Notes: generated from the letters alone by a model not told the origin. A stretch of DNA of 64,000 nt from Solibacter sp039934035 (GCA_039934035.1 JBDTMZ010000027.1:1-64000); one strand, 5' to 3'. Positions 24,083-33,451 are shown, numbered from the stretch's first letter. Numbers and translations are program-made.

Positions 24083-25417
24083 ATGAATGTCAGCGAAAAG
24101 CCCGCGCTGCTGAGCCACGAAGGCCGTGTGGTCCTGCTCTCGCTGTTGGCCGGACTGCCGGGCTCCGGGATCGCGCTCTGGATGCTGTGGAGCGGCGACG
24201 CTTCGGGCAAAGTCCAGTGGACGCTCAGTGTGCTGATTGTGGGCGCATGGCTGGGCTTCGCCTTCGCGGTGCGCGAGCGCGTGGTGTTCCCGCTGCAGAC
24301 TCTGTCGAACCTGTTGGGCGCGTTGCGCGAGGGCGATTTTTCGGTGCGCGGCCGTTCGCCGCGGCCTGACGACGCGCTGGGCGAAGTGATGCGCGAAGTC
24401 AATACGCTGGGCAGCACGCTGCGCGAGCAGCGATTGGGCGCGATGGAGGCCACCACCCTGCTGCGCACCGTGATGCGCGAAATCGCGGTGGCCATTTTTG
24501 CGTTCGACGAGCATCAGCGGCTGAGGCTGGTGAATCGCGCCGGTGAGCGCCTGCTGGCCGCCCCCGCCGAACGCCTGCTGGGGCAGACTGCCGCGGATCT
24601 GCAGATGGACGTGTGCCTGGATGGTCCCGCGGTGACGACGCTGCAGACGCAGTTCCCCGGCGGCGCGGGACGCTGGGGTGTGCGCCGCACGCGCATTCGC
24701 GAACACGGTCTGCCGCTCGAACTGGTGGTGATCAGCGATTTGACGCAGGCCTTGAGCGAGCAGGAACTGCACGCCTGGCAGCGCCTGGTGCGCGTGCTGG
24801 GACACGAGTTGAATAATTCGCTGACGCCCATCAAGTCGATTGCGGGGAGCCTGGAAGCGATCGTGGCCAGACCCACGCTGCCCGACGACTGGCGCGACGA
24901 CATGCGCCGCGGCTTGAACGTGATCATGTCGCGAAGCGATAGCTTGAGCCGCTTCATCGGCGCGTATGCACGGCTGGCGAAATTGCCGCGGCCGCAGTTG
25001 CAGCCCATGTCGGTGGCCGATTGCGTGGGGCGCGCGGTGAGTTTCGAAACGCGGTTGCCGGTGACGGTGGAAGCGGGAGCGCATTTCATGATGCAGGGCG
25101 ATCCGGACCAGTTGGAGCAGGTGCTGATCAATCTATTGCGCAATGCGGCCGATGCGTCGCTGACCACCGGCGGGAAGGTGACGGTGGGTTGGCAGCGCGA
25201 CACGATGGTCGAACTGTGGGTGAAGGATGAGGGGCCGGGCCTGTCGAGCACGGCGAATCTGTTCGTCCCGTTCTTTACGACGAAGCCCGGAGGCAGTGGG
25301 ATTGGGCTGGTGCTGAGCCGTCAGATTGCGGAAGGGCACGGCGGCGCGCTCACGCTGGAGAATCGAACGGACGGCCCCGGGTGCGTGGCGCGGTTACGCT
25401 TGCCGCTGTCCGGATAG
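24083..25417 (+). CDS. Membrane sensor histidine kinase, partner of the NtrC-type regulator
   Basis: 444 aa. Two transmembrane helices near residues 15-36 and 45-63 are separated by a very short periplasmic loop, so direct extracellular sensing is unlikely. A HAMP-like segment (VFPLQTLSNLLGALREGDF) and a PAS-like region (IAVAIFAFDEHQRLRLVNRAG) follow. The H-box VLGHELNNSLTPI places the phosphorylated His at ~241. ATPase boxes are NLLRNAADA (N), DEGPGL (G1) and GSGIGLVLSRQI (G2). It should phosphorylate the receiver encoded two bases upstream. The N-type H-box (HELNN) matches NtrB/NtrY-like kinases that serve sigma-54 activators. Confidence 0.92.
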   Translation: MNVSEKPALLSHEGRVVLLSLLAGLPGSGIALWMLWSGDASGKVQWTLSVLIVGAWLGFAFAVRERVVFPLQTLSNLLGALREGDFSVRGRSPRPDDALGEVMREVNTLGSTLREQRLGAMEATTLLRTVMREIAVAIFAFDEHQRLRLVNRAGERLLAAPAERLLGQTAADLQMDVCLDGPAVTTLQTQFPGGAGRWGVRRTRIREHGLPLELVVISDLTQALSEQELHAWQRLVRVLGHELNNSLTPIKSIAGSLEAIVARPTLPDDWRDDMRRGLNVIMSRSDSLSRFIGAYARLAKLPRPQLQPMSVADCVGRAVSFETRLPVTVEAGAHFMMQGDPDQLEQVLINLLRNAADASLTTGGKVTVGWQRDTMVELWVKDEGPGLSSTANLFVPFFTTKPGGSGIGLVLSRQIAEGHGGALTLENRTDGPGCVARLRLPLSG

Positions 25418-25504
25418 GACGATTTCGCTACCTCCCGCAGTCAAAGAGCGTCCGTGCGGCCCGTCAAATCGAGAACCGCACGATGATACTATTGGCGCGG
25501 CGCC

Positions 25505-25765
25505 ATGCCCATAATCAGCGCGTTCTATGGGATTCAAATTCGCATGTTCTTCAACGATCACCCGCCGCCTCATTTCCACGCCCGTTACGGCGATTTCGAG
25601 GCTACGGTCGAGATTTCGACAGCTGGGGTTCTGGAAGGGAGGCTGCCTGCGCGGGCTTTGAAACTGGTTCAGGAATGGGCGATGATGAATAGGGTGGAGT
25701 TGGAGGAGAATTGGCGGTTGTGCCGCCAGAATGCCGCTCCTGAACGAATTGAGCCACTGGCCTGA
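25505..25765 (+). CDS. DUF4160 domain protein
   Basis: 86 aa. The conserved DUF4160 core is readable: FNDHPPPHFHARYGDF, then GVLEGRLPARALKLVQEW and VELEENW. The His-rich PPHFHA motif is the family signature. Eleven bases separate it from the DUF2442 gene, a pairing seen in many bacteria and proposed as a toxin-antitoxin-like module, without firm functional proof that I know of. It lies 87 bases downstream of the histidine kinase gene but is probably independent. Confidence 0.85.
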   Translation: MPIISAFYGIQIRMFFNDHPPPHFHARYGDFEATVEISTAGVLEGRLPARALKLVQEWAMMNRVELEENWRLCRQNAAPERIEPLA

Positions 25766-25776
25766 TTGGAGCCAAG

Positions 25777-26034
25777 ATGTACTGGGATATCGTCGCTGTG
25801 GAGCCCGAACCAAATTGCTGCCTGTTCGTTCGTTTTCGCGATGGACTCAGTGGGCGCCTCTGCCTGCGGCCAGAAGAGTTGACCGGAGTGCTGGCTCCTT
25901 TGAAGGAGCCTCAGTTCTTCAACCGGGTCTTCATCGATGACGGAGCCGTGGCTTGGCCTGGCGACATCGATCTGGCACCGGACGCGATGTACCGGCAGGT
26001 AAAATCGCAGTTTGGCAAACGAGAAGCGTCCTAA
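25777..26034 (+). CDS. DUF2442 domain protein
   Basis: 85 aa, beginning MYWDIVAVEPEPNCCLFVRF with FRDGLSGRLCL and a C-terminal AVAWPGDIDLAPDAMY. WP-x-x-(I/L)DL-x-P-(D/E) near the end is typical of DUF2442, which adopts a small NE0471-like fold. It follows the DUF4160 gene by 11 bases and is probably co-translated. It could be the antitoxin or DNA-binding partner of the pair; this is inference from co-occurrence. Confidence 0.85.
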   Translation: MYWDIVAVEPEPNCCLFVRFRDGLSGRLCLRPEELTGVLAPLKEPQFFNRVFIDDGAVAWPGDIDLAPDAMYRQVKSQFGKREAS

Positions 26035-26145
26035 CTTCCTGGCCCGCCCGGATGCTGACGAGGGTCGAGCCCGTGGCAATCGCAACATTCGGATCGGACG
26101 GCGCGGAGCGCGTGGCGCGATTGAGGTTGCCCTCGCAGGGTGATT

Positions 26146-26177
26146 CCGTGCCCGCGGAGTAAGTCGGGCGGGCACGG
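26146..26177. terminator. 10-bp hairpin between convergent genes
   Basis: CCGTGCCCGC (26146-26155) and GCGGGCACGG (26168-26177) are exact complements around a 12-base loop. It sits between the DUF2442 gene (plus) and the alcohol dehydrogenase gene (minus), where a bidirectional terminator is expected. No T-run is seen. Confidence 0.5.
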
Positions 26178-26191
26178 GTAGAGCGGAGGAA

Positions 26192-27307
26192 TTACTCGGC
26201 GCCCGGTACGATCAGCGCCTTGCCCGATTGCAGGCTGCGCACCGTATCCAGCGCTTCGTTGACGCGCTCGAGCGGGAAACGATGCGTCACCTGGCGTTCG
26301 AACAGTTCGCGGTATTTCGTCCTTTCGAGCAGGCGCAGAGCGCGATCCACATGGCGCGGCTCGAACCCCCAACTGCCCGCGAGGCGCAGTTGTTTGCGCG
26401 TAATCGTGTGCGGGTTGAAACTCACATTGCCCGCATCGGCATACTGCCCGAGCACGAGGTAGGCGCCGCCATCGCGGCAGAGCTCCAACCCCTCGGGCAC
26501 CGCCTCGGGATGGCCCACGCATTCGATCACCATATCGGCGCCGAAACCGCCGGTGGAATCCATCACTCGCTGGCGGCGCGCTTCCACCGTGTTCGCGTCC
26601 TCGATGGCAATCACCTCATCGGCGCCGAAGGCCAGCGCCTGTTCCAGGCGGTGTTTGGGTCCGCCGATGGCGATGACTTTCGATGCGCCGGAGAGACTCG
26701 CGATCGCGACCGCCGCCATTCCCACCGGCCCGACACCCTGCACTACCACGATATCGTCGAGCGTGACCGGCATGCGTTCCAGGCCGTGGAGCGCGGTGGT
26801 CAGCCCGCACCCGGCGCCGACCACCGCTTCGCTGCTGACCGAATCGGGGACGCGGAAGATGGCGGTGCCCGCGCGCAGTAGAATGCGCTCGGCATAGCCG
26901 CCGCGCAGGTGCGGCGCGTCGTTCGCGCAGTACGAAATGCCGTAGGCGCGGCGCCCCACGCACCGGGTGGGCTGGCGTTTGATGCGGCAGTAGTAGCACT
27001 CGCCGCAGACAATGGAACTGGCCCAGGTCACGCGGTCGCCGGGCGCCAGAGGGGTGCCGCGCCAATCGGTCTTCAGACCCTCGCCCAGCAGCTCGATGCG
27101 GCCCACGGTCTCGTGTCCCAGAATCACCGGAATGGGAATGTTCAGTTGTCCGAGCCACAGATGCACGTCGGTGCCGCAGATGCCCGCGGCGTCCACGCGT
27201 ACCGAGGCCTCGCCCTGGGCCACTTCGGTCGGGGTGGGGTACTCCCTGATTTCCAGCGGTTCCTGGTAGCGCACCAGCACCGCTGCCTTGCTTGTCGATT
27301 CGCTCAA
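26192..27307 (-). CDS. Zinc-dependent alcohol dehydrogenase family protein
   Basis: 371 aa medium-chain dehydrogenase. Start TTG 27307 is chosen because GGAGG lies eight bases upstream and the N-terminus LSESTSKAAVLVRYQEPLEI then matches the family; the longer upstream frame is not protein-like. Catalytic zinc ligands are in GICGTDVHLW and GHETVGRIE. The structural-zinc lobe is reduced to CGECYYC...C (ASSIVCGECYYCRIKRQPTRC). The Rossmann fold is VVVQGVGPVGMAAVAIA. It oxidises or reduces an alcohol or polyol with NAD(P); the substrate is unknown. It diverges from the GGCT-like gene. Confidence 0.88.
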   Translation of the reverse strand: MSESTSKAAVLVRYQEPLEIREYPTPTEVAQGEASVRVDAAGICGTDVHLWLGQLNIPIPVILGHETVGRIELLGEGLKTDWRGTPLAPGDRVTWASSIVCGECYYCRIKRQPTRCVGRRAYGISYCANDAPHLRGGYAERILLRAGTAIFRVPDSVSSEAVVGAGCGLTTALHGLERMPVTLDDIVVVQGVGPVGMAAVAIASLSGASKVIAIGGPKHRLEQALAFGADEVIAIEDANTVEARRQRVMDSTGGFGADMVIECVGHPEAVPEGLELCRDGGAYLVLGQYADAGNVSFNPHTITRKQLRLAGSWGFEPRHVDRALRLLERTKYRELFERQVTHRFPLERVNEALDTVRSLQSGKALIVPGAE

Positions 27308-27419
27308 ATAAGGCCTCCGGGCGCCTGCGGAAAGTGCGCCCCGAACTCTATTCTGCAACAGGTGGCGGTCCGCCGGACGCAAGGCGCGCCAGGGCCGCCG
27401 TAAAATCGAAGAGAGCCTC

Positions 27420-27770
27420 ATGATATCCACCAGTGATCGCAATGCGGAGACGCGCCTGGCTTCCTACGGGACGCTGCAACCCGGGCAGAGCAATCACCAC
27501 CAGTTGGCCGGGTTGGACGGGCGGTGGTTGAAAGGAACTGTGCGAGGGAAGCTGGTCGCAACGGGGTGGGCGCACACGCAAGGTTTCCCGGCCCTGTTCC
27601 TCGACCCCGCGGGACCGGTCGTGGAGGTCTCCCTGTTCGAATCGCCCGACCTGCCGCAGCATTGGGCGCGTCTCGATGAATTCGAAGGGGTGGACTACCG
27701 CCGCGTGGTCACCACGGTGAGCACGGCGGAAGGCGGCCTGAGCGCATACATCTACGAGGCGGCCCGCTGA
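27420..27770 (+). CDS. Gamma-glutamylcyclotransferase (GGCT)-like family protein
   Basis: 116 aa. Core motifs: ASYGTLQPGQSNHHQL (the YGTL phosphate/substrate loop), KGTVRGKL, FPALFLD, LDEFEGVDYRRV (with the catalytic-type acidic residue) and a final AYIYE. The small GGCT/AIG2 fold forms 5-oxoproline from gamma-glutamyl peptides in characterised members; many bacterial homologues have unknown substrates. It is full length for the short subgroup. A GC-rich hairpin follows 26 bases after the stop. Confidence 0.85.
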   Translation: MISTSDRNAETRLASYGTLQPGQSNHHQLAGLDGRWLKGTVRGKLVATGWAHTQGFPALFLDPAGPVVEVSLFESPDLPQHWARLDEFEGVDYRRVVTTVSTAEGGLSAYIYEAAR

Positions 27771-27795
27771 CGGGACGCAGTCCGATTGCGTCATT

Positions 27796-27824
27796 GGGCG
27801 TTTGCAAACACGCGGTTTGCGCCC
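27796..27824 (+). terminator. Hairpin after the GGCT-like gene
   Basis: GCAAAC (27804-27809) and GTTTGC (27815-27820) form an inner stem around a five-base loop. An outer GGGC/GCCC pairing (27796-27799 with 27821-27824) extends it past a GTTT bulge. Position just after the stop suits a terminator; no T-run follows. Confidence 0.45.
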
Positions 27825-27949
27825 ATCCGCCCGAGGTATAAGGAAGGTTCCCCGGGAGAGTTTCCATTACTGTACTAACTAAAGACGTCTTATTCCCTCG
27901 CCCCTACATCTGCTGAAATTCAATCTAAGGATCGGTTGTCGCCGGCGCT

Positions 27950-29710
27950 ATGAACACCACACTGTCTTACGCACCGAAAGAACCGGAGTCGCTGGCGGAT
28001 GTCGGGCTGCCTGTCTCGGCGGTGGAGCAGTTGATTCTCAAGATCCTCTACTTCCGTGGAGATCTCTACGGGCAGGACCTTTCCGTCGCAATCGGACTTA
28101 AATTCAGCGTGATCGAGGAGATTGTCGAAGCGCTGAAATTAAAGCACCATCTGCAGGTGAGACGCTCGCTCGGCATGGGCGGCGTGAGCGCGCTAGTCGG
28201 CCTGACTGAGGCGGGCAGGGTGGTGGCGCGCGAAAGCCTGGAGAGCGGCATGTACGCCGGGCCCGCGCCGGTGCCGCTGGAGCAGTACGTCGAACAGGTG
28301 CGCCGGCAGCGTCCCGCGGCGGGATGGCTGACCAAGGCTGCGCTTTCGCGGGCGCTGCGCGGCCTGGTGATCACCGAAAGGGTGCTCTCCCAAATCGGTC
28401 CCGCGTTAAGTTCCGGCAACTCCATGCTGGTGTATGGCAAGCCCGGCGATGGCAAGACGTACCTGATCGAATCGCTGAGCCGCCTGGAATCGTCGCCCGT
28501 GTTCGTGCCGCACGCCATCGATTGCGCCGGCAACATCGTTCGCGTCTTCGACCCCGTCTACCACGACGCGCTGGGCGAAGAGGAGACCGGCATCGCCGCG
28601 GTGGGCAGGGAAGCCACCTACGATCGCCGCTGGGTCCGCTGCAAACGCCCGTTCATCGTCAGCGGCGGCGAACTCACGCTCGACATGCTGGACTTGCGCT
28701 ACAACCAGACGTCGAAGATCTACGAAGCGCCCTTCCAACTCAAGGCCAATAACGGAATCTATCTGGTTGACGACTTTGGACGCCAGATCGCTGCTCCGGC
28801 CGCGGTACTGAATCGCTGGATCGTGCCGATGGAACGCCGCGTCGATTATCTGAGTTTCGTGACCGGCGGCAAGATGACGGTGCCGTTTGAAGCTTTCCTC
28901 ATCTTCTCCACGAACCTGAATCCGCAGGACCTGGGCGACGAAGCCTTCCTTCGCCGCATGGAATACAAGCTGCTGCTGCGCGGCCCGGCACTCAACGAGT
29001 TCGTCAAGATCTTAGAGAACGCCTGCGTGGACAAATCGCTGCCCTTCGACCGCGCCACGCTGGACGATTTCATCGAACGGCGCTACAAGAAGACGGACAA
29101 AACCTTCCGGCGCTGCCACCCGCGCGACGTGCTCACGCACGCCACCAATCTGATGCACTTCGAACGGCTGCCCTACCGGCTGACCGCCGAGGTGTTGGAC
29201 CGCGCCTACGAAAGCTGCTTCGTGCAAGAGCAGCAGGACGCAAATACGGATGATGCGGTGATCGTACAGGCGGCGCCGGCGCGCCCCTGCATGGATTACT
29301 GGTCGGATCGCGTCGAAGAAGTGGATACCCTGTTCGGGAAGCTGGCCTATCTGGCCTCGCTGCGCGATCGCGCCAGCGGCGCCTATCGCGATGCGGCGGC
29401 AGAGCGCGAATACGACACGGCCACGGTCTCGGGCACGGTCACTTCGATGCATGCCACGGTCTTCCGCCACTGGGTCGGACTCAAGGTAGAGCAGCAGCGG
29501 CGCGACCTGGCGGAGTACCTCTCGTCTCCGGAAGGACGCGCGGCATTCCTGAGCTTCGACCGCCGCGAGCTAAGCGGCATGCTCACTCCGCCCGACGCGC
29601 GGCCGGAAGAGAAGCAGCAGTTTCACGACGACTTGACCAATGTGCTGATGTCGCTCTCGCAGCGTCCCGGCGAGACGGCAGCACCGGCGCCGATCGAACG
29701 CATCGCGTAG
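27950..29710 (+). CDS. AAA+ ATPase with N-terminal winged-helix-like domain
   Basis: 586 aa. Residues ~20-95 (SAVEQLILKILYFRGDLYGQDL...LTEAGR) look like a winged helix. The ATPase domain has Walker A GKPGDGKT ~163-170, Walker B IYLVDD ~270-275 (Asp-Asp instead of Asp-Glu) and sensor-1 FSTN ~319-322, resembling MoxR/chaperone-type AAA+ proteins. The C-terminal ~150 residues are helical and unassigned. I do not know its substrate; similar proteins occur in Acidobacteria without characterised function. The 5' region holds a 10-bp palindrome AAGACGTCTT (27882-27891). No VWA-domain partner, usual for MoxR, is nearby. It converges with the TonB-dependent protein gene. Confidence 0.75.
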   Translation: MNTTLSYAPKEPESLADVGLPVSAVEQLILKILYFRGDLYGQDLSVAIGLKFSVIEEIVEALKLKHHLQVRRSLGMGGVSALVGLTEAGRVVARESLESGMYAGPAPVPLEQYVEQVRRQRPAAGWLTKAALSRALRGLVITERVLSQIGPALSSGNSMLVYGKPGDGKTYLIESLSRLESSPVFVPHAIDCAGNIVRVFDPVYHDALGEEETGIAAVGREATYDRRWVRCKRPFIVSGGELTLDMLDLRYNQTSKIYEAPFQLKANNGIYLVDDFGRQIAAPAAVLNRWIVPMERRVDYLSFVTGGKMTVPFEAFLIFSTNLNPQDLGDEAFLRRMEYKLLLRGPALNEFVKILENACVDKSLPFDRATLDDFIERRYKKTDKTFRRCHPRDVLTHATNLMHFERLPYRLTAEVLDRAYESCFVQEQQDANTDDAVIVQAAPARPCMDYWSDRVEEVDTLFGKLAYLASLRDRASGAYRDAAAEREYDTATVSGTVTSMHATVFRHWVGLKVEQQRRDLAEYLSSPEGRAAFLSFDRRELSGMLTPPDARPEEKQQFHDDLTNVLMSLSQRPGETAAPAPIERIA

Positions 29711-29788
29711 GCCGCTTCGGGCCCGTATCCGCGCCGGGCTGTAGCCCAAGCCGAGCCGCGACCAGTAGGAAGCGTTGCAGCCCATGCC

Positions 29789-29866
29789 GAATTAACGTTG
29801 GTGAGACTTGAACGCGCTCATGCTCCGCTGAAGAGGCAGGCTGCACGGAAGGCGGCAGCCTGCCTC
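29789..29866. repeat. REP-like dispersed repeat (copy B)
   Basis: GAATTAACGTTGGTGAGACT (29789-29808) is followed by a 12-bp perfect hairpin, GAGGCAGGCTGC (29833-29844) and GCAGCCTGCCTC (29855-29866). About 28 bases from 29822 match copy A (13602-13629, opposite strand). It lies between convergent genes and may also stop transcription. A shorter relative of the first block, CGAACGTTAACTCA, is at 48299-48312. Confidence 0.75.
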
Positions 29867-29875
29867 GCGTATCGC

Positions 29876-32800
29876 TCAGAATTGCAGCCGCATCACCAGT
29901 TGGCCCGAGCGGTTGGTGAACGTGTTCGCCGTGGCGCCCGCCAGACCCGTCGCCGTATTGATGAAGCCGAAGCCCGAAGTGGGGACACCCGTCTTCGGAT
30001 CCCGCACCTGCGTGGAGAGCGGGTTTCCCGATGACGGGCCCGACAGCACCAGGCGGTTGAACACGTTGAAGAACTCGGCGCGCACCGAAAGGCTCACGTG
30101 TTCCTTCAGGGCAAACTGACGGCCGAGGCTGAGCTGTTCGTCAGGATGGCGCATGTCCCGATAGTCGTTATAGTAGGCGGCGGAGTAGCCCCACTGCCCG
30201 GCGGCCGCGTCCGACCAGGCTTTCGGATTCAGGACGAAATCCTTCTGCGGGTCGTAGCAGCTATGACAGTTGAGGTCCGCTGTGACCAGCGGCTGACCCT
30301 CCACCCGGTTCATGCGCGTGCCGCGGAAGAGCAGGGAACTGAGTGCGTTGGACGAGCCAGGCACGCCAATCAGCGCGCCGCTGGCATAGCGCAGAACGCC
30401 GCTGGTGGTCCAGCCGCCCGTGGCTAAGCGCAAGGCCCGGTTGTGGCCGAATTTCGGAGTCGTGTAGTTGAAGCTGGTTACGAACTGGAAGGGTTGAGAG
30501 GAGCCGTCGAGCCCCTTCTGGTTCGCGCGGTTGAAAACGTCGTTGGTGGGTCCCAGGGTGGAAAGCTCCTTCTGCCACGTGAAGGCGGAAGTCAGTTCCA
30601 GTCCGTGCGAGAAGCGCTTATTGACCTTCACCTGCAGCGAGTCGTACCAGGTGCGGCCGAGGGGCGCCAGGCGCGTGCCGACTCCGGTGAACTGCGGGTA
30701 GGGCCGCAGGCTCTGGGCTACTGTGCTGGAAGCGGGGTAGCCCGCGTAGGGGAGTTTGTTAAAACCGCGGCTGGCGGCGAGCGTGGAATCCAGGCGCGAG
30801 GTGAGCAGTGTACGATCGTTCGCGTTATTGATGTCCAGGCCGAATGCCTGCAGCCGTGCCGGCGTGATGGCGTTCAGATCGACTAAACCGTTGGCTTCGA
30901 ACCAGGCTCCGCGATTGCCCACGTAGGCCGCATCCACGGAGAGGTTCTTAAAGATCTCGCGCTGCACGCTGAGGCTCCACTGGAAGGTGCGCGGCGGGCG
31001 TCCGCCGTTGCGGTCGGTATAGGCACTGGGAGCTTCCACCTGTCCCGCGCGCGGGCGCAGGCCGGGGTCGAAGGACGAGCTGTAGAGATCGGAATTGTTG
31101 TACTGCATGCCGCTGCCGAAGGTCAGCGCCGGATCACCGAAAGATGTCGTGCTGAAGTTCAGGGTGTTATAGCCCACGCCGCTGAACGGTCCCATGTAGT
31201 TGTAGTCCGCGGTGCGCGCGTAGGTGATGCCGGCTCCGCCGCGAAGAACGGTCTTGGCATTCAGTTGATAGGCCGCGCCGAGCCGCGGTCCAAGGGCGTA
31301 GGGATAGGTATTGGCGAAGCGGCAATTGCAGCGTCCCGGTCCGGAGCCTTCGTAGGCAGTGGCCCCGAACAGATTGCCGGCCGCCGGATTGCGCGTATTC
31401 GGAGCGAAGGCCGTGATGCGGTCCCACAATTCGTGCATGGCGGAGAGGTAATCCCAGCGCAGTCCGTAGTCGAGAGTCAGGCGGCGCGTGACCTTCCAGG
31501 AATCCTGTATGAACAGCCCATAGGCTTCCTTGCGGTACTGCGGATCGCTGGCGTTGGAGATGCTGCCGCCGTTGGCGGCTCCCAGCAGGAAGCTGGCATA
31601 AGCGAAGCCGATGCTGCCGCCGCCCAGGCTCTGCCCTTGCGTGGAGGGCAGCGTGGTTTGCGTGGTAGCGAACGAATAGCTGCCGTAAGAGCCGTTGCGG
31701 TTCTTGTTAGCGAAGATATCGCGGTGCCATTCGCCGCCCAATTTGTAGGAGTGGTTGCCGCGCACCCAACTTAGCGCAAAGTTAGCCGACGGCTTATCGG
31801 CATAATACACCTGAGCATTGGTGACGCCCATGCCCAGGCTCATGCCGCCCTGCGATCCGCTCAGCCCGGTGATGCGCGGGAAGCCGAGCCCCACCGCACC
31901 CTTCAGGCCCAGTTCCTTGAGGGAATCGTAATTGAGCACGCCATCCACCGCCTGGTCGGGAATGCGCTGCCGCACCATACCCACGCCGGCGTGCAGCAGG
32001 AAAGTGGGTGTGATCGAATAATCGTTCGTGATGCGCACGGTATGGGTGCGCGCCAGGCCGTGGCGCAGCGAGGTGATCGGCTCCGGCAGGCCGTCGGCGC
32101 CATTGTTGGCGAACTTGGTGCGGTAATAGTGATCGTAGAACGAGAGCTTGTTCCTGGTGCTGAAGCTGTGATCGATTTTGATGCTGGTGATTTCGTTCAG
32201 CCGCTCCGTCGCCCCCATCTGTTCGAAGTTGTTGGTCTGCCCGGCGCGCGTGGCCGCTGGAATGTAGGATTGGATCTTCGCGGCCGTCGGGTCGATCTGG
32301 TTCCGCGGGATCACGTTATTCGGAAACGGGTCGCGCACCACGAAGCCATTTTGCACCCGGGTGGTGCCCGGGTTGTAGATGGTGTTTTCGAGAATCGCGC
32401 GGCCAATCTGGTCTGTGCCCAGATTGCGGCCGGTGAGGATCGCGCCGAAATCGCCGTTGCGGAAGGCGTCGGTGGGGACGGTCGCATAAGTGCCGGAATA
32501 GCGTTTGCGGTCGATGTACTTTTCGTAGTTAGCGAAGAAGAAAGTGCGCTGGCGGCCGTCGTAGAGTTTGGGGATGTAGACGGGGCCGCCCAGATTGGCG
32601 CCGAAATCATGCTTGCGGATCCGCGGCCGCACGTGGCCGCCGCTGCCGTTGTCGGTAAACGGAAGCCCCGCGGAGAATACCTCATTCACCAGGTTCTCGT
32701 AGGCGCTGCCGTGCACTGCATTGGTGCCGCTGCGGGTGGTGAAGTTGAAGAGGCCGCCGCCCGCCTGTCCGTACTCGGCGGCGTAGTTGCTGGTTTGTAC

Positions 32801-33451
32801 GGTAATCTCCTGAAGGGCGTCCACCGAGGGCGAGACCGCATCCGATCCGTCAGGACTCATCGGCATGCTCAAATCCTGCCCTTCCAGCAGGACGCCGAAG
32901 GTGGTGGTGGGCGCGCCGTTCACTTTGATTGCGTTGCGTCCGTCGATTCTGGCGCCCGGCAGGGTTTCCACAAAGGTGAAGGGATCGCGCAGCATGCCCG
33001 GTCCGCGCGCCGAGAAGTTCAGCGGCAGGGCGTTGATGGTCCGCGCGCTGACGATGTGGCTGATTTCGGCGCTCTCGGTTTTGAGGAGCGCAGCGTCCGC
33101 GGTCACGGTGACGGAGTCTGTCGGCGCGCCCACCTGGAGCACGACGTCCACGCGTACGGTGGAGGCCACCTGAGCCCGGATTCCCTGTTGCACATAGCGG
33201 CTGAAGCCGGGGACGGTGACGCTCAGTTCGTAGATGCCGGCCGGGAGTTGGGGCAGGCTATAATTCCCCGTTTCGGTGGTGGTGGTTTGATGCTGCGACC
33301 CGGTTTCCGTGTTGCGCAGGGAGACTATCGCGTTGGGCACCAGGGCGCCCACCGGATCCGTAACGGTCCCGGTGATGGCGCCACGGTCGCCTTGGGCGAA
33401 GGCGGCAGCCAGCAAAAGCAGAGAACAGAAAACGACTCGAATCGAACGCAT
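29876..33451 (-). CDS. Oar-like TonB-dependent outer-membrane protein 1
   Basis: 1191 aa. ATG 33451 is preceded by GAGGGGG. Signal peptide FCSLLLLAAAFA, then a carboxypeptidase-regulatory-like beta domain ~24-105 (GAITGTVTDPVGALVPNAIV; GNYSLPQLPAGIYELSV), a plug-like region and a long beta-barrel ending in a terminal Phe (MRLQF), as needed for BamA insertion. Such proteins are abundant in Acidobacteria and are thought to import large ligands or act in adhesion; the ligand is not assignable. A possible promoter (TTGTTT, 17 bases, TATTCT) lies about 80 bases upstream. It is divergent from a membrane-anchored protein, an arrangement repeated at the right edge of the window. Confidence 0.9.
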   Translation of the reverse strand: MRSIRVVFCSLLLLAAAFAQGDRGAITGTVTDPVGALVPNAIVSLRNTETGSQHQTTTTETGNYSLPQLPAGIYELSVTVPGFSRYVQQGIRAQVASTVRVDVVLQVGAPTDSVTVTADAALLKTESAEISHIVSARTINALPLNFSARGPGMLRDPFTFVETLPGARIDGRNAIKVNGAPTTTFGVLLEGQDLSMPMSPDGSDAVSPSVDALQEITVQTSNYAAEYGQAGGGLFNFTTRSGTNAVHGSAYENLVNEVFSAGLPFTDNGSGGHVRPRIRKHDFGANLGGPVYIPKLYDGRQRTFFFANYEKYIDRKRYSGTYATVPTDAFRNGDFGAILTGRNLGTDQIGRAILENTIYNPGTTRVQNGFVVRDPFPNNVIPRNQIDPTAAKIQSYIPAATRAGQTNNFEQMGATERLNEITSIKIDHSFSTRNKLSFYDHYYRTKFANNGADGLPEPITSLRHGLARTHTVRITNDYSITPTFLLHAGVGMVRQRIPDQAVDGVLNYDSLKELGLKGAVGLGFPRITGLSGSQGGMSLGMGVTNAQVYYADKPSANFALSWVRGNHSYKLGGEWHRDIFANKNRNGSYGSYSFATTQTTLPSTQGQSLGGGSIGFAYASFLLGAANGGSISNASDPQYRKEAYGLFIQDSWKVTRRLTLDYGLRWDYLSAMHELWDRITAFAPNTRNPAAGNLFGATAYEGSGPGRCNCRFANTYPYALGPRLGAAYQLNAKTVLRGGAGITYARTADYNYMGPFSGVGYNTLNFSTTSFGDPALTFGSGMQYNNSDLYSSSFDPGLRPRAGQVEAPSAYTDRNGGRPPRTFQWSLSVQREIFKNLSVDAAYVGNRGAWFEANGLVDLNAITPARLQAFGLDINNANDRTLLTSRLDSTLAASRGFNKLPYAGYPASSTVAQSLRPYPQFTGVGTRLAPLGRTWYDSLQVKVNKRFSHGLELTSAFTWQKELSTLGPTNDVFNRANQKGLDGSSQPFQFVTSFNYTTPKFGHNRALRLATGGWTTSGVLRYASGALIGVPGSSNALSSLLFRGTRMNRVEGQPLVTADLNCHSCYDPQKDFVLNPKAWSDAAAGQWGYSAAYYNDYRDMRHPDEQLSLGRQFALKEHVSLSVRAEFFNVFNRLVLSGPSSGNPLSTQVRDPKTGVPTSGFGFINTATGLAGATANTFTNRSGQLVMRLQF

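Noticed and set aside
26040..26165. A possible C-terminal protein scrap (VAIATFGSDGAERVARLRLP) between DUF2442 and the dehydrogenase
   Set aside because: No start, no matching partner in the window; too short to call a pseudogene.
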